This document shows, piece by piece, positions 35,706-43,346 of a stretch of 64,000 nucleotides of DNA. A program made the translations under genes and the position numbers. The notes beneath the pieces were generated by a model, which did not search any database, had not been told where the DNA came from, and saw only the letters and a list, made by a program, of their open reading frames with translations. Within the stretch, counting starts at the first letter, position 1. Every line of letters starts with the position of its first letter. Origin of the DNA: Hymenobacter puniceus (GTDB lineage: Bacteria; Bacteroidota; Bacteroidia; Cytophagales; Hymenobacteraceae); the NCBI RefSeq assembly GCF_014333525.1, contig NZ_JACSCX010000009.1, positions 1 through 64,000 of the forward strand. Direction: 5' to 3'.

Positions 35706-36041
35706 ATGCATACCCAAAACCAAAGCCTGCTCGACGCCCTCAATGCCTGTATCGCCGCCTGTGAGCATTGCGCCACGGCCTGCCTGCAGGAAGACAACGT
35801 GAAGATGATGGCCCGCTGCGTGCTGTTGGACCGCGACTGCGCCGACATCTGCGCCCTCACGGCCCGCTTCACTGCCCGCGGCTCGGAGCACGCCGCCCAT
35901 CTGCTGCGCGAGTGCGCTGAAATCTGCAAAGCCTGCGCCGACGAGTGCGAGAAGCACGGTGCTCACTCCGAGCACTGCCGCGAGTGCGCTGAGGCGTGCC
36001 GCCGCTGCGAGCAGGCCTGCCGTCAGGGCATTGCCGCTTAA
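35706..36041 (+). CDS. Four-helix-bundle copper-storage protein (DUF326/Csp-like)
   Basis: 111 residues with 16 or so Cys, mostly in CxxxC and CxxC spacings along helices (ACIAACEHCATACL; ECAEICKACADECEKH; HCRECAEACRRCEQAC). This is the DUF326 pattern; Csp proteins of this family store many Cu(I) ions inside a four-helix bundle. No signal peptide is present, which points to a cytoplasmic Csp3-like protein. It has an island promoter and its own terminator. Confidence 0.88.
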   Translation: MHTQNQSLLDALNACIAACEHCATACLQEDNVKMMARCVLLDRDCADICALTARFTARGSEHAAHLLRECAEICKACADECEKHGAHSEHCRECAEACRRCEQACRQGIAA

Positions 36042-36060
36042 TTATTCCGGAAACCATGTG

Positions 36061-36092
36061 AAGCCAGCCCGTCACGTACGGGCTGGCTTTTT
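36061..36092 (+). terminator. Rho-independent terminator of the storage-protein gene
   Basis: AAGCCAGCCCG (36061-36071) pairs with CGGGCTGGCTT, followed by a T-run to 36092. Confidence 0.85.
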
Positions 36093-36108
36093 CGTGGGCA
36101 ACGGCGGG

Positions 36109-36169
36109 AAATTATGCTGTTTCGCGGCCTAATTCTGTACGCCTGTCCTGAGCGACGCCCCTACTTTTA
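36109..36169 (+). promoter_or_regulatory. Copper-island promoter g (CopD-like gene)
   Basis: AAATTATGCTG at 36109-36119 (last two bases differ), TGTA at offset 27 (36136-36139), TACTTTTA at offset 53 (36162-36169). The block CCTAATTCTGTAC is shared with promoter h. Confidence 0.7.
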
Positions 36170-36201
36170 CGGGGTCGTTTACCCCCTCAACCGCCCTGCT
36201 G

Positions 36202-36846
36202 ATGACGATGGCTCCCGCCCTGCGCAAATTCATGCTCACCGCCCACATCACCTTTTCGGTGGGCTGGCTGGGTGCGGTGGCCGTGTTTCTGGCCCTGGCC
36301 ATCACCGGCCTGACCAGTTCCGACGCGCTGCTGGTGCGCACGGCTTACCTGGCCATGGGGCTGAGCGGCTGGTTTGTCATCGTGCCCTCCAGCCTGGGCT
36401 CATTGGCCACCGGCGTGGTGCAGGCATTGGGCACACCCTGGGGCTTGTTCAAGCACTACTGGGTCTTGGTCAAGCTGGTGCTCACGGTGGGCGCCACGCT
36501 GCTGTTGCTGCTGCACATGCAGCCCGTTACCTACCTGGCCGAGGTAGCCGCGAAAACCAACCTCTCGGCAAACGACCTGCGGAGGCTGCGCCTGCAGCTA
36601 CTGGCCGATGCAGCTGCCGCGCTGGTGGTCCTGCTGGCGGCTACGGCCATTTCAGTGTACAAGCCCTGGGGGCGCATTGGCAAGTGGCGGCAGCAACAGC
36701 AGGCTCACGCCCAGGCTGTGGCCGCGGGCCACGCAACTGCGCTGCCGATGCCTTGGGGCCGCTATTTGCTCGTCGCCGGGCTGGTACTGTTGCTGCTCTT
36801 TGTCGTAGGCAAACACCTGTTAAACGGGGGCATGGGTCACCATTAA
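36202..36846 (+). CDS. CopD/DUF2269-like integral membrane protein
   Basis: 214 residues with five hydrophobic segments (about 10-30, 45-70, 85-105, 130-150, 185-205) and His residues in TM1 (AHITFSVGWLG) and near HYWVLVK. The C-terminus ends in MGHH. This matches the general plan of CopD- or DUF2269-type membrane proteins. Its island promoter supports a role in copper movement or resistance. Start 36202 is ATG; an ATG at 36208 is also in frame. Confidence 0.65.
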   Translation: MTMAPALRKFMLTAHITFSVGWLGAVAVFLALAITGLTSSDALLVRTAYLAMGLSGWFVIVPSSLGSLATGVVQALGTPWGLFKHYWVLVKLVLTVGATLLLLLHMQPVTYLAEVAAKTNLSANDLRRLRLQLLADAAAALVVLLAATAISVYKPWGRIGKWRQQQQAHAQAVAAGHATALPMPWGRYLLVAGLVLLLLFVVGKHLLNGGMGHH

Positions 36847-36896
36847 AGCGCGGCCTGCGCCGTTGCAACGAGGGCTGTCGGTGGAATAGCAGCTAC

Positions 36897-36957
36897 AAAT
36901 CATGCAAGCCTGAAGCCTAATTCTGTACCCCTTCCCGGGCACGTGCCGCTACTTTTG
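36897..36957 (+). promoter_or_regulatory. Copper-island promoter h (copper chaperone gene)
   Basis: AAATCATGCAA at 36897-36907, TGTA at offset 27 (36924-36927), and a perfect TACTTTTG -7 element at offset 53 (36950-36957). The best-defined promoter of the set; start codon at 37008. Confidence 0.75.
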
Positions 36958-37007
36958 GGTGTTTTAATCCCGAACCCGCCCACCTAGGGCGCCACGCATT
37001 TACTCCC

Positions 37008-37214
37008 ATGAAAACGCTCCATTTCAACACCAACATTAACTGCGGCGGCTGCATCAAAGCCGTAACGCCCACCCTCAATGGCGAGAAGGGCATCACTTCC
37101 TGGCAGGTCGACACGGCCAACCCCAACAAAGTGCTGACCGTGACCGGCGACGTGACCGAAGAGCAGGTGTTAGCCCTGGTGGAGGATGCCGGCTTCAAGG
37201 CTACCAAGGCCTAA
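37008..37214 (+). CDS. Copper chaperone (HMA domain, CopZ-like)
   Basis: 68 residues, a stand-alone HMA domain: MKTLHFNTNINCGGC holds the CxxC site (NCGGC) after strand 1, and the ferredoxin-like order continues (WQVDTANPNKVLTVTG; EEQVLALVEDAGF). Such proteins carry Cu(I) to CopA and to Csp or regulators in the cytoplasm. No signal peptide. Confidence 0.85.
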   Translation: MKTLHFNTNINCGGCIKAVTPTLNGEKGITSWQVDTANPNKVLTVTGDVTEEQVLALVEDAGFKATKA

Positions 37215-37308
37215 CTTCTCTTTTGAGTGCTACCCACGACGTACGGACCGTGGCTTCTTGAACGACCCCGCGGCCGTACCGGCGGGCCCATCTTAACCAG
37301 TAGAACCG

Positions 37309-37506
37309 ATGAAACGCAAGATGATGATGTTCGGCGCCGCGGCGCTGCTCTCCGGCGGCGCCCTGTTTGGCTTCACCAGCCCCACAGCCACCGCGGCTGA
37401 CTGCCCACTGAAGGGAACCCCCGATTGCCCGCTGGTGCAAAACTGTGCCCAGGCCGGCACTCCGGCCTGCACGGCGGGAGCTCCTAGCTGCTGCGCCGCT
37501 AAGTAA
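37309..37506 (+). CDS. Small secreted Cys-rich protein
   Basis: 65 residues. A signal peptide (cleavage near TATA-AD, residue 29) is followed by a 36-residue mature peptide with seven Cys: DCPLKG, DCPLVQNC, ACTAG, SCCAAK. Likely a periplasmic metal-binding peptide. It follows the chaperone gene by 94 bp and ends before a strong terminator, so the two may form one message. Confidence 0.7.
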   Translation: MKRKMMMFGAAALLSGGALFGFTSPTATAADCPLKGTPDCPLVQNCAQAGTPACTAGAPSCCAAK

Positions 37507-37527
37507 GCTACCCGATGCTGCTATAAA

Positions 37528-37555
37528 ACGCCTGGCCCTGTGGCCGGGCGTTTTT
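37528..37555 (+). terminator. Rho-independent terminator
   Basis: ACGCCTGGCC pairs with GGCCGGGCGT (37528-37551), followed by five T. It closes the chaperone/Cys-rich peptide unit. The rest of 37556-37824 holds only regulatory site i. Confidence 0.85.
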
Positions 37556-37621
37556 GTTTAGGCACCCCTTGAGCGGCCTGCAGCCAGGACTGAGGCACCT
37601 ACTCAGCTACCGTGGTGCTTG

Positions 37622-37632
37622 AAATTATGCAA
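37622..37632 (+). promoter_or_regulatory. Copper-island motif, site i (DUF2231-multicopper oxidase operon)
   Basis: Exact AAATTATGCAA. GTA is at offset 27 rather than 28, and the -7 is unclear. The start codon at 37825 is 203 bp away, further than in other cases. Confidence 0.6.
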
Positions 37633-37824
37633 CTGGGTGGCCCTTTGCGTATAAACATTGTCGCGGTTTGACTCCGTATGGTACCCAACAGGGAAAGCAT
37701 TGACCACTTGGCTAGGACCAGTGGTTGGCGCGGCCTCTCCATTACCCATTAGGATTTGCCCTGGCGCTGCTGCTTGCGGTGAGCCGGGGTTTTTCCGTGT
37801 ACCGGCCTTATTCAATTCGGCTCT

Positions 37825-39027
37825 ATGTTTTCAGATTTTCCCAATCTGCACCCCCTGGTGGTGCACCTACCCATCGTCCTTATTATGCTGGCCGCGGCAT
37901 TGCAGGCCCTGCTGGTATTCAAGGACTGGCCCCAGGTGCGCTGGATTGCGCTGGCCGTAATGGCCGGGGGCTTCGCCGGGGCGGTGGCGGCCAGCACGGT
38001 GTTTCATGCCATGCCCCTGGGCTTGTCACCCCGGGCAGCGGCGGTATTCGCATCCCACGAAAAGTTTGCCAGCTACACCACCTGGCTCTCGGGCATCACG
38101 CTGCTGCTGGCCGGCATCGGATTTTACTTTAAGGTGCAGCGCCGGGCCTACGAGGTGCTGGTGCTGGTGGCGGCGGTGGCGGCGGCCGGCGCGCTTTCCG
38201 TGGCCGGGCACCGGGGCGCGCAGCTGGTGTACGTGGAGGGCGTGGGGCCTAAGGGCAACCTGCTCGACAAAAGCCACGGCCACGGCGGGGAAGAAGAGAT
38301 GCCCGGCATGGACATGCCTACTTCCGATGCGGATGCTCATAATGAGGAGCCCAGCACGACCGACGGTACTCACCAACCATCGGCCACGATGCCGGACAAC
38401 GCCCAAGCCGGAATGGAGGGCATGAACATGGACCCCAAGCCCGCCCAGCCAGGCCAGCGCAGCCGACCTATTGGTCAGATGGAAGGCATGAATATGCCCA
38501 ACCAGCCGCGGGGCGGCCAATCGCAGCCGGCCCGTAGGGCCGCCCGGCCGGAAACCATGGCGGATATGCCGGGGATGGACATGCCCGGCATGGGCACGCC
38601 GCGCTCCTCTGCTCAAACGCCCGGCCGCAAAGCGCAGCCCGCGCCAATGGACATGGGCAACATGCCGAGCATGGACATGGGGCCCACCCGCCCGAAAAAC
38701 ACGTCCCGGAATCAGCCTGCCACGGGCAATATGGGCCCGATGAAGGGCATGGAAAACATGCCTGGAATGCAGCCCGCCGGCGGTCAAAAGCCCGGCGCAA
38801 CTCGCCAACAACCGAACGACATTTCGGGAATGCCAGGCATGAAAAAGGGCGAGTCCATGCCCGGAATGGGCGATATGAAGGGGATGGACATGAAAAGCAA
38901 GGATGGGAAAGGCATGGACATGAAAGGCGCCGGAACCATGCCCGGCATGGCCATGCCCAGCCCGATGGACAAGTACCGCTTCGAGGACAACAACCCGGCG
39001 CGCACCCAACCCAAAAGCAATAACTAA
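37825..39027 (+). CDS. DUF2231 membrane protein with Met-rich copper-binding tail
   Basis: 400 residues. The first 140 are a DUF2231 domain with four TM helices, starting HPLVVHLPIVLI. The remaining 260 are hydrophilic and hold many repeats of the MPGMDM type (GMDMP, GMKKGESMPGMGDMKGMDMK), as in copper-binding regions of CopB/PcoB and CueO. The tail should bind Cu(I) in the periplasm. Its stop is 6 bp before the ATG of the multicopper oxidase gene. Confidence 0.8.
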   Translation: MFSDFPNLHPLVVHLPIVLIMLAAALQALLVFKDWPQVRWIALAVMAGGFAGAVAASTVFHAMPLGLSPRAAAVFASHEKFASYTTWLSGITLLLAGIGFYFKVQRRAYEVLVLVAAVAAAGALSVAGHRGAQLVYVEGVGPKGNLLDKSHGHGGEEEMPGMDMPTSDADAHNEEPSTTDGTHQPSATMPDNAQAGMEGMNMDPKPAQPGQRSRPIGQMEGMNMPNQPRGGQSQPARRAARPETMADMPGMDMPGMGTPRSSAQTPGRKAQPAPMDMGNMPSMDMGPTRPKNTSRNQPATGNMGPMKGMENMPGMQPAGGQKPGATRQQPNDISGMPGMKKGESMPGMGDMKGMDMKSKDGKGMDMKGAGTMPGMAMPSPMDKYRFEDNNPARTQPKSNN

Positions 39028-39033
39028 GTGACG

Positions 39034-41469
39034 ATGCGAGTACTCTTTCTACTGGCTGCGCTGCTGGCCAACCTGCCCGCCTGGGCGCAGAGCATGCCGG
39101 GCATGCGCATGGGCAAGGGCACCGAGCCCCACCTGACCCAGTCCGCGCCCCCGGCCGCCGAGCTGCAAGGCAAAGTCGTGACGCCCCGCACGAGCTACGT
39201 AGGCAAGCGGGTAGAATACGACTTATACGTCGACGAGCGCCTGGTCAACTTCACCGGCCGTACCCGTCGCGCCATCGGCATTAACGGCCAGATTCCGGCC
39301 CCCACGCTCACCTTCAACGAGGGCGACACGGCCGTAATTCGGGTGCACAACCAGATGCACATGGAAACTTCCATCCACTGGCACGGCATCCTGCTGCCCA
39401 ACGAATACGACGGCGTACCCTACCTCAACACGGCCCCGGTCGAGCCCGGCGGCACCCACACGTTTACGTTTCCCCTGATTCAGAGCGGCACCTACTGGTA
39501 CCACTCCCACACCATGCTGCAGGAACAGGACGGGGTGTACGGCTCCATCGTCATTCACCCCAAGCGCATACCCTACGAGATGAAGGAGTACGTGCTGGTG
39601 CTCTCCGACTGGACCGACCACAAATCCAAGGAAGTGCTGCGCTACCTTAAGCGCACCGGCGAGTGGTTTGCGGTGCAGAAGGGGGCCACCCAGAGCTACG
39701 GCGAGGCCCTGGCCGCCGGCTACTTCAAAGACAAGCTCAAGCAGGAGTGGGGCCGCATGCCGGCCATGGACCTGACCGACATCTACTACAACAAATTCCT
39801 CACTAACGGGCAGGAAAAGGGCTACTTCAAGGATGCCAAGCCCGGGGAAGTGGTGCGCCTGCGCGTCATCAACGGCAGCGCCTCGTCGTACTTTTTCCTG
39901 CAGTACGCCGGCGGCCCCATGCAGGTCATCGCCGCCGACGGCATCAACGTGGAGCCCTTCCCGGTTACCAAGCTCGAAATAGCCACGGCCGAAACCTACG
40001 ACCTGCTGGTGACCGTGCCCGCCATGGGCGCGGCCGAATTCCGGGCCACGGCCAACGACATTACGGGCTACACCTCCACCTACATCGGGGCGGGCGAGCC
40101 GATGAAAGCGCCCGACCTGCCCCGCATCAACTACTTCCAGATGATGCGCGAGATGAACAGCATGGAGGGCATGAGCGGCATGGACATGGGCGGCGCCGGC
40201 ATGACCAAAGAGCAGAGCAGTGGGGAGATGAAAGGCATGAATATGAAAGGGATGGACATGTCGGGCAGCCACGGGCAGAAGCCGGCCAGCCCGGCGGCAG
40301 GCTCGGCGATGCCGGGCATGGACATGCAGCACGGGGCCGCGCCCGCCGCCACGGCGCCTTCGCCGCAGAACCGCCCCCAGAACGCCCAGGAGAAAGCCGG
40401 CAAGAGCATGGGCAGCATGCAGGACATGGGCAGCATGGCGGGCATGGACATGGGGGGCATGAGCGGGATGGCTGGCATGGGCGGCAGCGCGGGCGATTTC
40501 AACTACAACCAGCTGCGGGCCCTTAATCCCACCACCCTCGACTCGACCAAGCAGTGGCGGGAAATCAACCTGACCCTGACCGGCAACATGCTGCGCTACG
40601 TGTGGTCATTCGACAACAAGACCCTGTCCGAGGCCGACAAGATTCCCATCCGCAAGGGAGAGAACGTGCGCATGACCTTCACCAACACCACCATGATGCG
40701 CCACCCCTTGCACCTGCACGGGCACTTTTTCCGGCTCGTCAACGCCCAGGGTGCCTACTCGCCCATGAAGCACACCTTCGACATTCAGTCCATGGGCAAG
40801 GTCACCATCGAATTCGACGCCAACGAGGAGCAGGACTGGTTTTTCCACTGCCACATCCTCTACCACATGATGGCCGGCATGGCCCGCATCGTGAGCTACG
40901 AGGGTACCCCGCAGAACCAGTACGCCCGCACCGACTACAAGGAGCTAAAGAAGGAAGATAACCGGCCCTACCTCTGGGCCGACCTGATGGCGCACTCGCA
41001 GGGCGCTTTTCTGGAAAGCACGCTCTCCAACAACCGCAACGCGCTCGAATTCGAGGGCCGGGTAAACTACCAGGGCAACTTCGAAACCGAAACCCACCTG
41101 CTGCGCTACCTCGACAACCGGCAGTTTCTCGCTGCCTTCGTCGGCTTTGATTACCGCAACAACCGCACGCTGCTGGCGGAAGGGGAGCGGAACACCAAAA
41201 ACAACCGGCGGGTGTTCGACGTGGGCCTGTACTACCTGCTGCCGCTGCTCGTGCGCTCGGAGCTGCGCCTGGACAGCAACGGCAAGGTGCGCCTGCAGCT
41301 GGAGCGCACGGACCTGCCCCTGAGCAACAACTTCTTCGCCGACCTGCTGGTGAACACCGACCGGGAATACAACGTGGCCTTCCGCTACATGGTCAGCAAG
41401 TACGTGTCGCTGAGCACCAACTACGACAGCGACTACAAGTGGGGCGCTGGCCTGACCCTGCACTATTAA
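39034..41469 (+). CDS. Multicopper oxidase with Met-rich insert and C-terminal barrel-like domain
   Basis: 811 residues from the ATG at 39034 (GTG at 39028 also possible). Signal peptide, then three cupredoxin domains. Copper motifs are complete: HWHG (about residue 113), YWYHSH (about 156), HPLHLHGHFF (about 557) and the T1 site HCHILYHMMAGM (about 604). It should oxidise Cu(I) to Cu(II) in the periplasm. A Met-rich stretch (about 368-490) separates domains 2 and 3. About 190 residues after the oxidase resemble the CopB-type outer-membrane domain and end in an aromatic strand (GAGLTLHY). Confidence 0.88.
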   Translation: MRVLFLLAALLANLPAWAQSMPGMRMGKGTEPHLTQSAPPAAELQGKVVTPRTSYVGKRVEYDLYVDERLVNFTGRTRRAIGINGQIPAPTLTFNEGDTAVIRVHNQMHMETSIHWHGILLPNEYDGVPYLNTAPVEPGGTHTFTFPLIQSGTYWYHSHTMLQEQDGVYGSIVIHPKRIPYEMKEYVLVLSDWTDHKSKEVLRYLKRTGEWFAVQKGATQSYGEALAAGYFKDKLKQEWGRMPAMDLTDIYYNKFLTNGQEKGYFKDAKPGEVVRLRVINGSASSYFFLQYAGGPMQVIAADGINVEPFPVTKLEIATAETYDLLVTVPAMGAAEFRATANDITGYTSTYIGAGEPMKAPDLPRINYFQMMREMNSMEGMSGMDMGGAGMTKEQSSGEMKGMNMKGMDMSGSHGQKPASPAAGSAMPGMDMQHGAAPAATAPSPQNRPQNAQEKAGKSMGSMQDMGSMAGMDMGGMSGMAGMGGSAGDFNYNQLRALNPTTLDSTKQWREINLTLTGNMLRYVWSFDNKTLSEADKIPIRKGENVRMTFTNTTMMRHPLHLHGHFFRLVNAQGAYSPMKHTFDIQSMGKVTIEFDANEEQDWFFHCHILYHMMAGMARIVSYEGTPQNQYARTDYKELKKEDNRPYLWADLMAHSQGAFLESTLSNNRNALEFEGRVNYQGNFETETHLLRYLDNRQFLAAFVGFDYRNNRTLLAEGERNTKNNRRVFDVGLYYLLPLLVRSELRLDSNGKVRLQLERTDLPLSNNFFADLLVNTDREYNVAFRYMVSKYVSLSTNYDSDYKWGAGLTLHY

Positions 41470-41484
41470 CGGGCAGCCGGCTCC

Positions 41485-42411
41485 CTACTTGCAGGTTTGC
41501 ACCAGCGCCGTCACGCTCAACGTCGCCGTGGCGTCCGTGGTGTAGTTATCGTTGTTCACGCACACGTAGAGCCGGCGGATGCCGGGCGGCAGGCTGATGG
41601 GCAGGGTTTCCTGGGGGGTGTTGGACGCCACGCGCAGGCAGTTCTTCACGTCCTTGATGTAACCTTTCGTGTCCAGAAACTGCTGCGCCGACGCTTCGTC
41701 GGGCGTGATGTACCAGTGGCACTTGGTGCTCACGGTGGGCGGCGCATTGTTGCCCTGCTTCGTGAGGGCCGTAGCCGCCGTAGTCAGTAAGGCGGGCGCG
41801 GACATGCCGCCCGTCCCGACGACGCCCGCCAGGGCCAGGGCCGTGGACCACGACACCGGGGGCTGGCCTTCGTCGCGCACATCCAGCTTGTAGACGATGC
41901 CCACCGTGCCTTCGGGAATATCCACGGTGAAGACCTTGCGGCTGATGTGCATGCAGTTGCTGCAGTGAATGGAGGCGGTACTCAGCGGCAACGCCTCCTG
42001 CATGACCGACTTGCACTTGATTTCCCGTCCATCGTCGCGCCAGCTGCGAAAGTCGGATTGCTGCACGCCGTTGACGTACGTGCCCTTAAAGCTAACCTGG
42101 CCGTTTTCGTGCCAGCCGCAACACAGTCCGGTGGGCTTGTCGGGGGATTCGCTGGCCATCTTGCCTTCCCACTGCTTTTTCCAGGACGGATAAAAGTAGT
42201 CCCGCACCGTGCCAATGGTTTTGCCAGCGTCGTCGTGCCGGGCAATGCGGGCGTAGCTGACTTCTTCCAACGTTTCGGTGCGTTCCCAGTCCCGGTCGAA
42301 GTAGACTGTATCGGCGGGCGGCAGCGAAACCGCGGCGGGCTTGGGTCGCTGGGCGAGCGTGGGAATGCTGACAATCAGAAGTAGAAATTGAAGAATGTAA
42401 AGTTTTGCCAT
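41485..42411 (-). CDS. Secreted protein with MORN-like repeat, function unknown
   Basis: 308 residues with a signal peptide (cleavage near TLAQ). A MORN/YwqK-type repeat (CGWHENGQVSFKGTYVNGVQQSDFRSWRDDGRE) is at about residues 98-130. A CSNCMH cluster and a beta-rich C-terminal domain follow. Convergent with the oxidase gene and therefore probably not part of its operon. A TACTTTTA -7-like element lies on the minus strand at 42449-42456. No function is proposed. Confidence 0.6.
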   Translation of the reverse strand: MAKLYILQFLLLIVSIPTLAQRPKPAAVSLPPADTVYFDRDWERTETLEEVSYARIARHDDAGKTIGTVRDYFYPSWKKQWEGKMASESPDKPTGLCCGWHENGQVSFKGTYVNGVQQSDFRSWRDDGREIKCKSVMQEALPLSTASIHCSNCMHISRKVFTVDIPEGTVGIVYKLDVRDEGQPPVSWSTALALAGVVGTGGMSAPALLTTAATALTKQGNNAPPTVSTKCHWYITPDEASAQQFLDTKGYIKDVKNCLRVASNTPQETLPISLPPGIRRLYVCVNNDNYTTDATATLSVTALVQTCK

Positions 42412-42565
42412 AGAGACTTTGCTAGTAGAATAAGCGGAAGGGCGGTCGGTAAAAGTACTAACTAGATGCTTTTACACTAATTAATGCCGCCCAATAAAAT
42501 GGTCAGTAGCTGGCCACGTATTTTGGTAGGCTAATTCCACCCCCTATTACCCTTTACTTGCGCTC

Positions 42566-43246
42566 ATGCTACACGCTACTACCCCTCCAGACAAGAATGA
42601 TGCTTTCGTTACCAAGCTACTTGATAAGTTGAAGGCTGAGTTCGAACCCGAGTTGGTACCTATACGGCCGGAGCCTTATGCCAAATCGCTAAACTGCTTT
42701 GCCAATGTTATGGAAAAGGTGAAGTGGGATGGCGGGCGAATTCACTACGGATGGGCTATCCACAAAACAACTATCCTGTGCGAAGCGGAAAGGCATGCGG
42801 TCTGGGAAGATGAGCAGGAAGAGCTCACGGACATCACCCCAACTGAAGTGCAGGCCGAACACACGCTTTTCGTTTCAGACCACGAAGGGTTCGAGTATAC
42901 CGGCCAAGACACGGACAATGTGCGAATCAACATCACCGGCAACCCAGTGGTAGACGATTTCATTCGAGTTAACGAAACGCTTTCCAGGATTCACGCCTAC
43001 GGTACGCGAGCAGATGACATGTACATGCAACTTCCTGACGCTGCCATGGAGCTTCACCAATACTACGACGCGTTGAAAAATGTCTTGCAGGGATTCATTT
43101 ACATGGGCGGTACGCCCAAGAAGCATTGTCTGTGCAAAGGACCTGACCGCTACAGAAACTGTCACGGCAAAAGTATTGGCCCACGCATCAAAGCAGACCT
43201 GCGACAGCTCAAGACTATTCTAGGTGAACCAGGCCGCTCGGCATAG
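42566..43246 (+). CDS. Unknown protein with SEC-C-like zinc motif
   Basis: 226 residues, soluble. The C-terminus has CLCKGPDRYRNCHGK, close to the SEC-C pattern CxC...NCHG that binds zinc in SecA-like and other bacterial proteins. The rest is mixed alpha/beta with no recognised domain. Base composition is lower in GC than in the copper island, as expected for an incoming gene. It lies just before the loxP-like repeat. Confidence 0.6.
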   Translation: MLHATTPPDKNDAFVTKLLDKLKAEFEPELVPIRPEPYAKSLNCFANVMEKVKWDGGRIHYGWAIHKTTILCEAERHAVWEDEQEELTDITPTEVQAEHTLFVSDHEGFEYTGQDTDNVRINITGNPVVDDFIRVNETLSRIHAYGTRADDMYMQLPDAAMELHQYYDALKNVLQGFIYMGGTPKKHCLCKGPDRYRNCHGKSIGPRIKADLRQLKTILGEPGRSA

Positions 43247-43252
43247 GCCATC

Positions 43253-43289
43253 AATAAGGTATGATAAGTCTTAGTTATCATACCTTATT
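43253..43289. promoter_or_regulatory. loxP-like inverted repeat upstream of the recombinase
   Basis: Two perfect 15-bp arms, AATAAGGTATGATAA (43253-43267) and its complement (43275-43289), flank a 7-bp spacer (GTCTTAG). It has no T-run and sits immediately before a perfect TACTTTTG -7 element (43293-43300) of the recombinase gene. Layout and size match Cre-type target sites, so it may be the recombination site, an operator, or both. Confidence 0.6.
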
Positions 43290-43346
43290 CATTACTTTTG
43301 GGAACCGACCACTTATCGCGTTTTCACTCCTTATATATAGGCTGCC

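Noticed and set aside
38280-39000. Many short repeats suggesting a CRISPR or tandem DNA repeat
   Set aside because: They are codons for MPGMDM-type copper-binding repeats with irregular spacing; no direct repeats with unique spacers of constant length.
43253-43289. Inverted repeat taken as an ordinary terminator of the gene ending at 43246
   Set aside because: No T-run on either side and it abuts a promoter -7 element, so a plain terminator is less likely, though not excluded.
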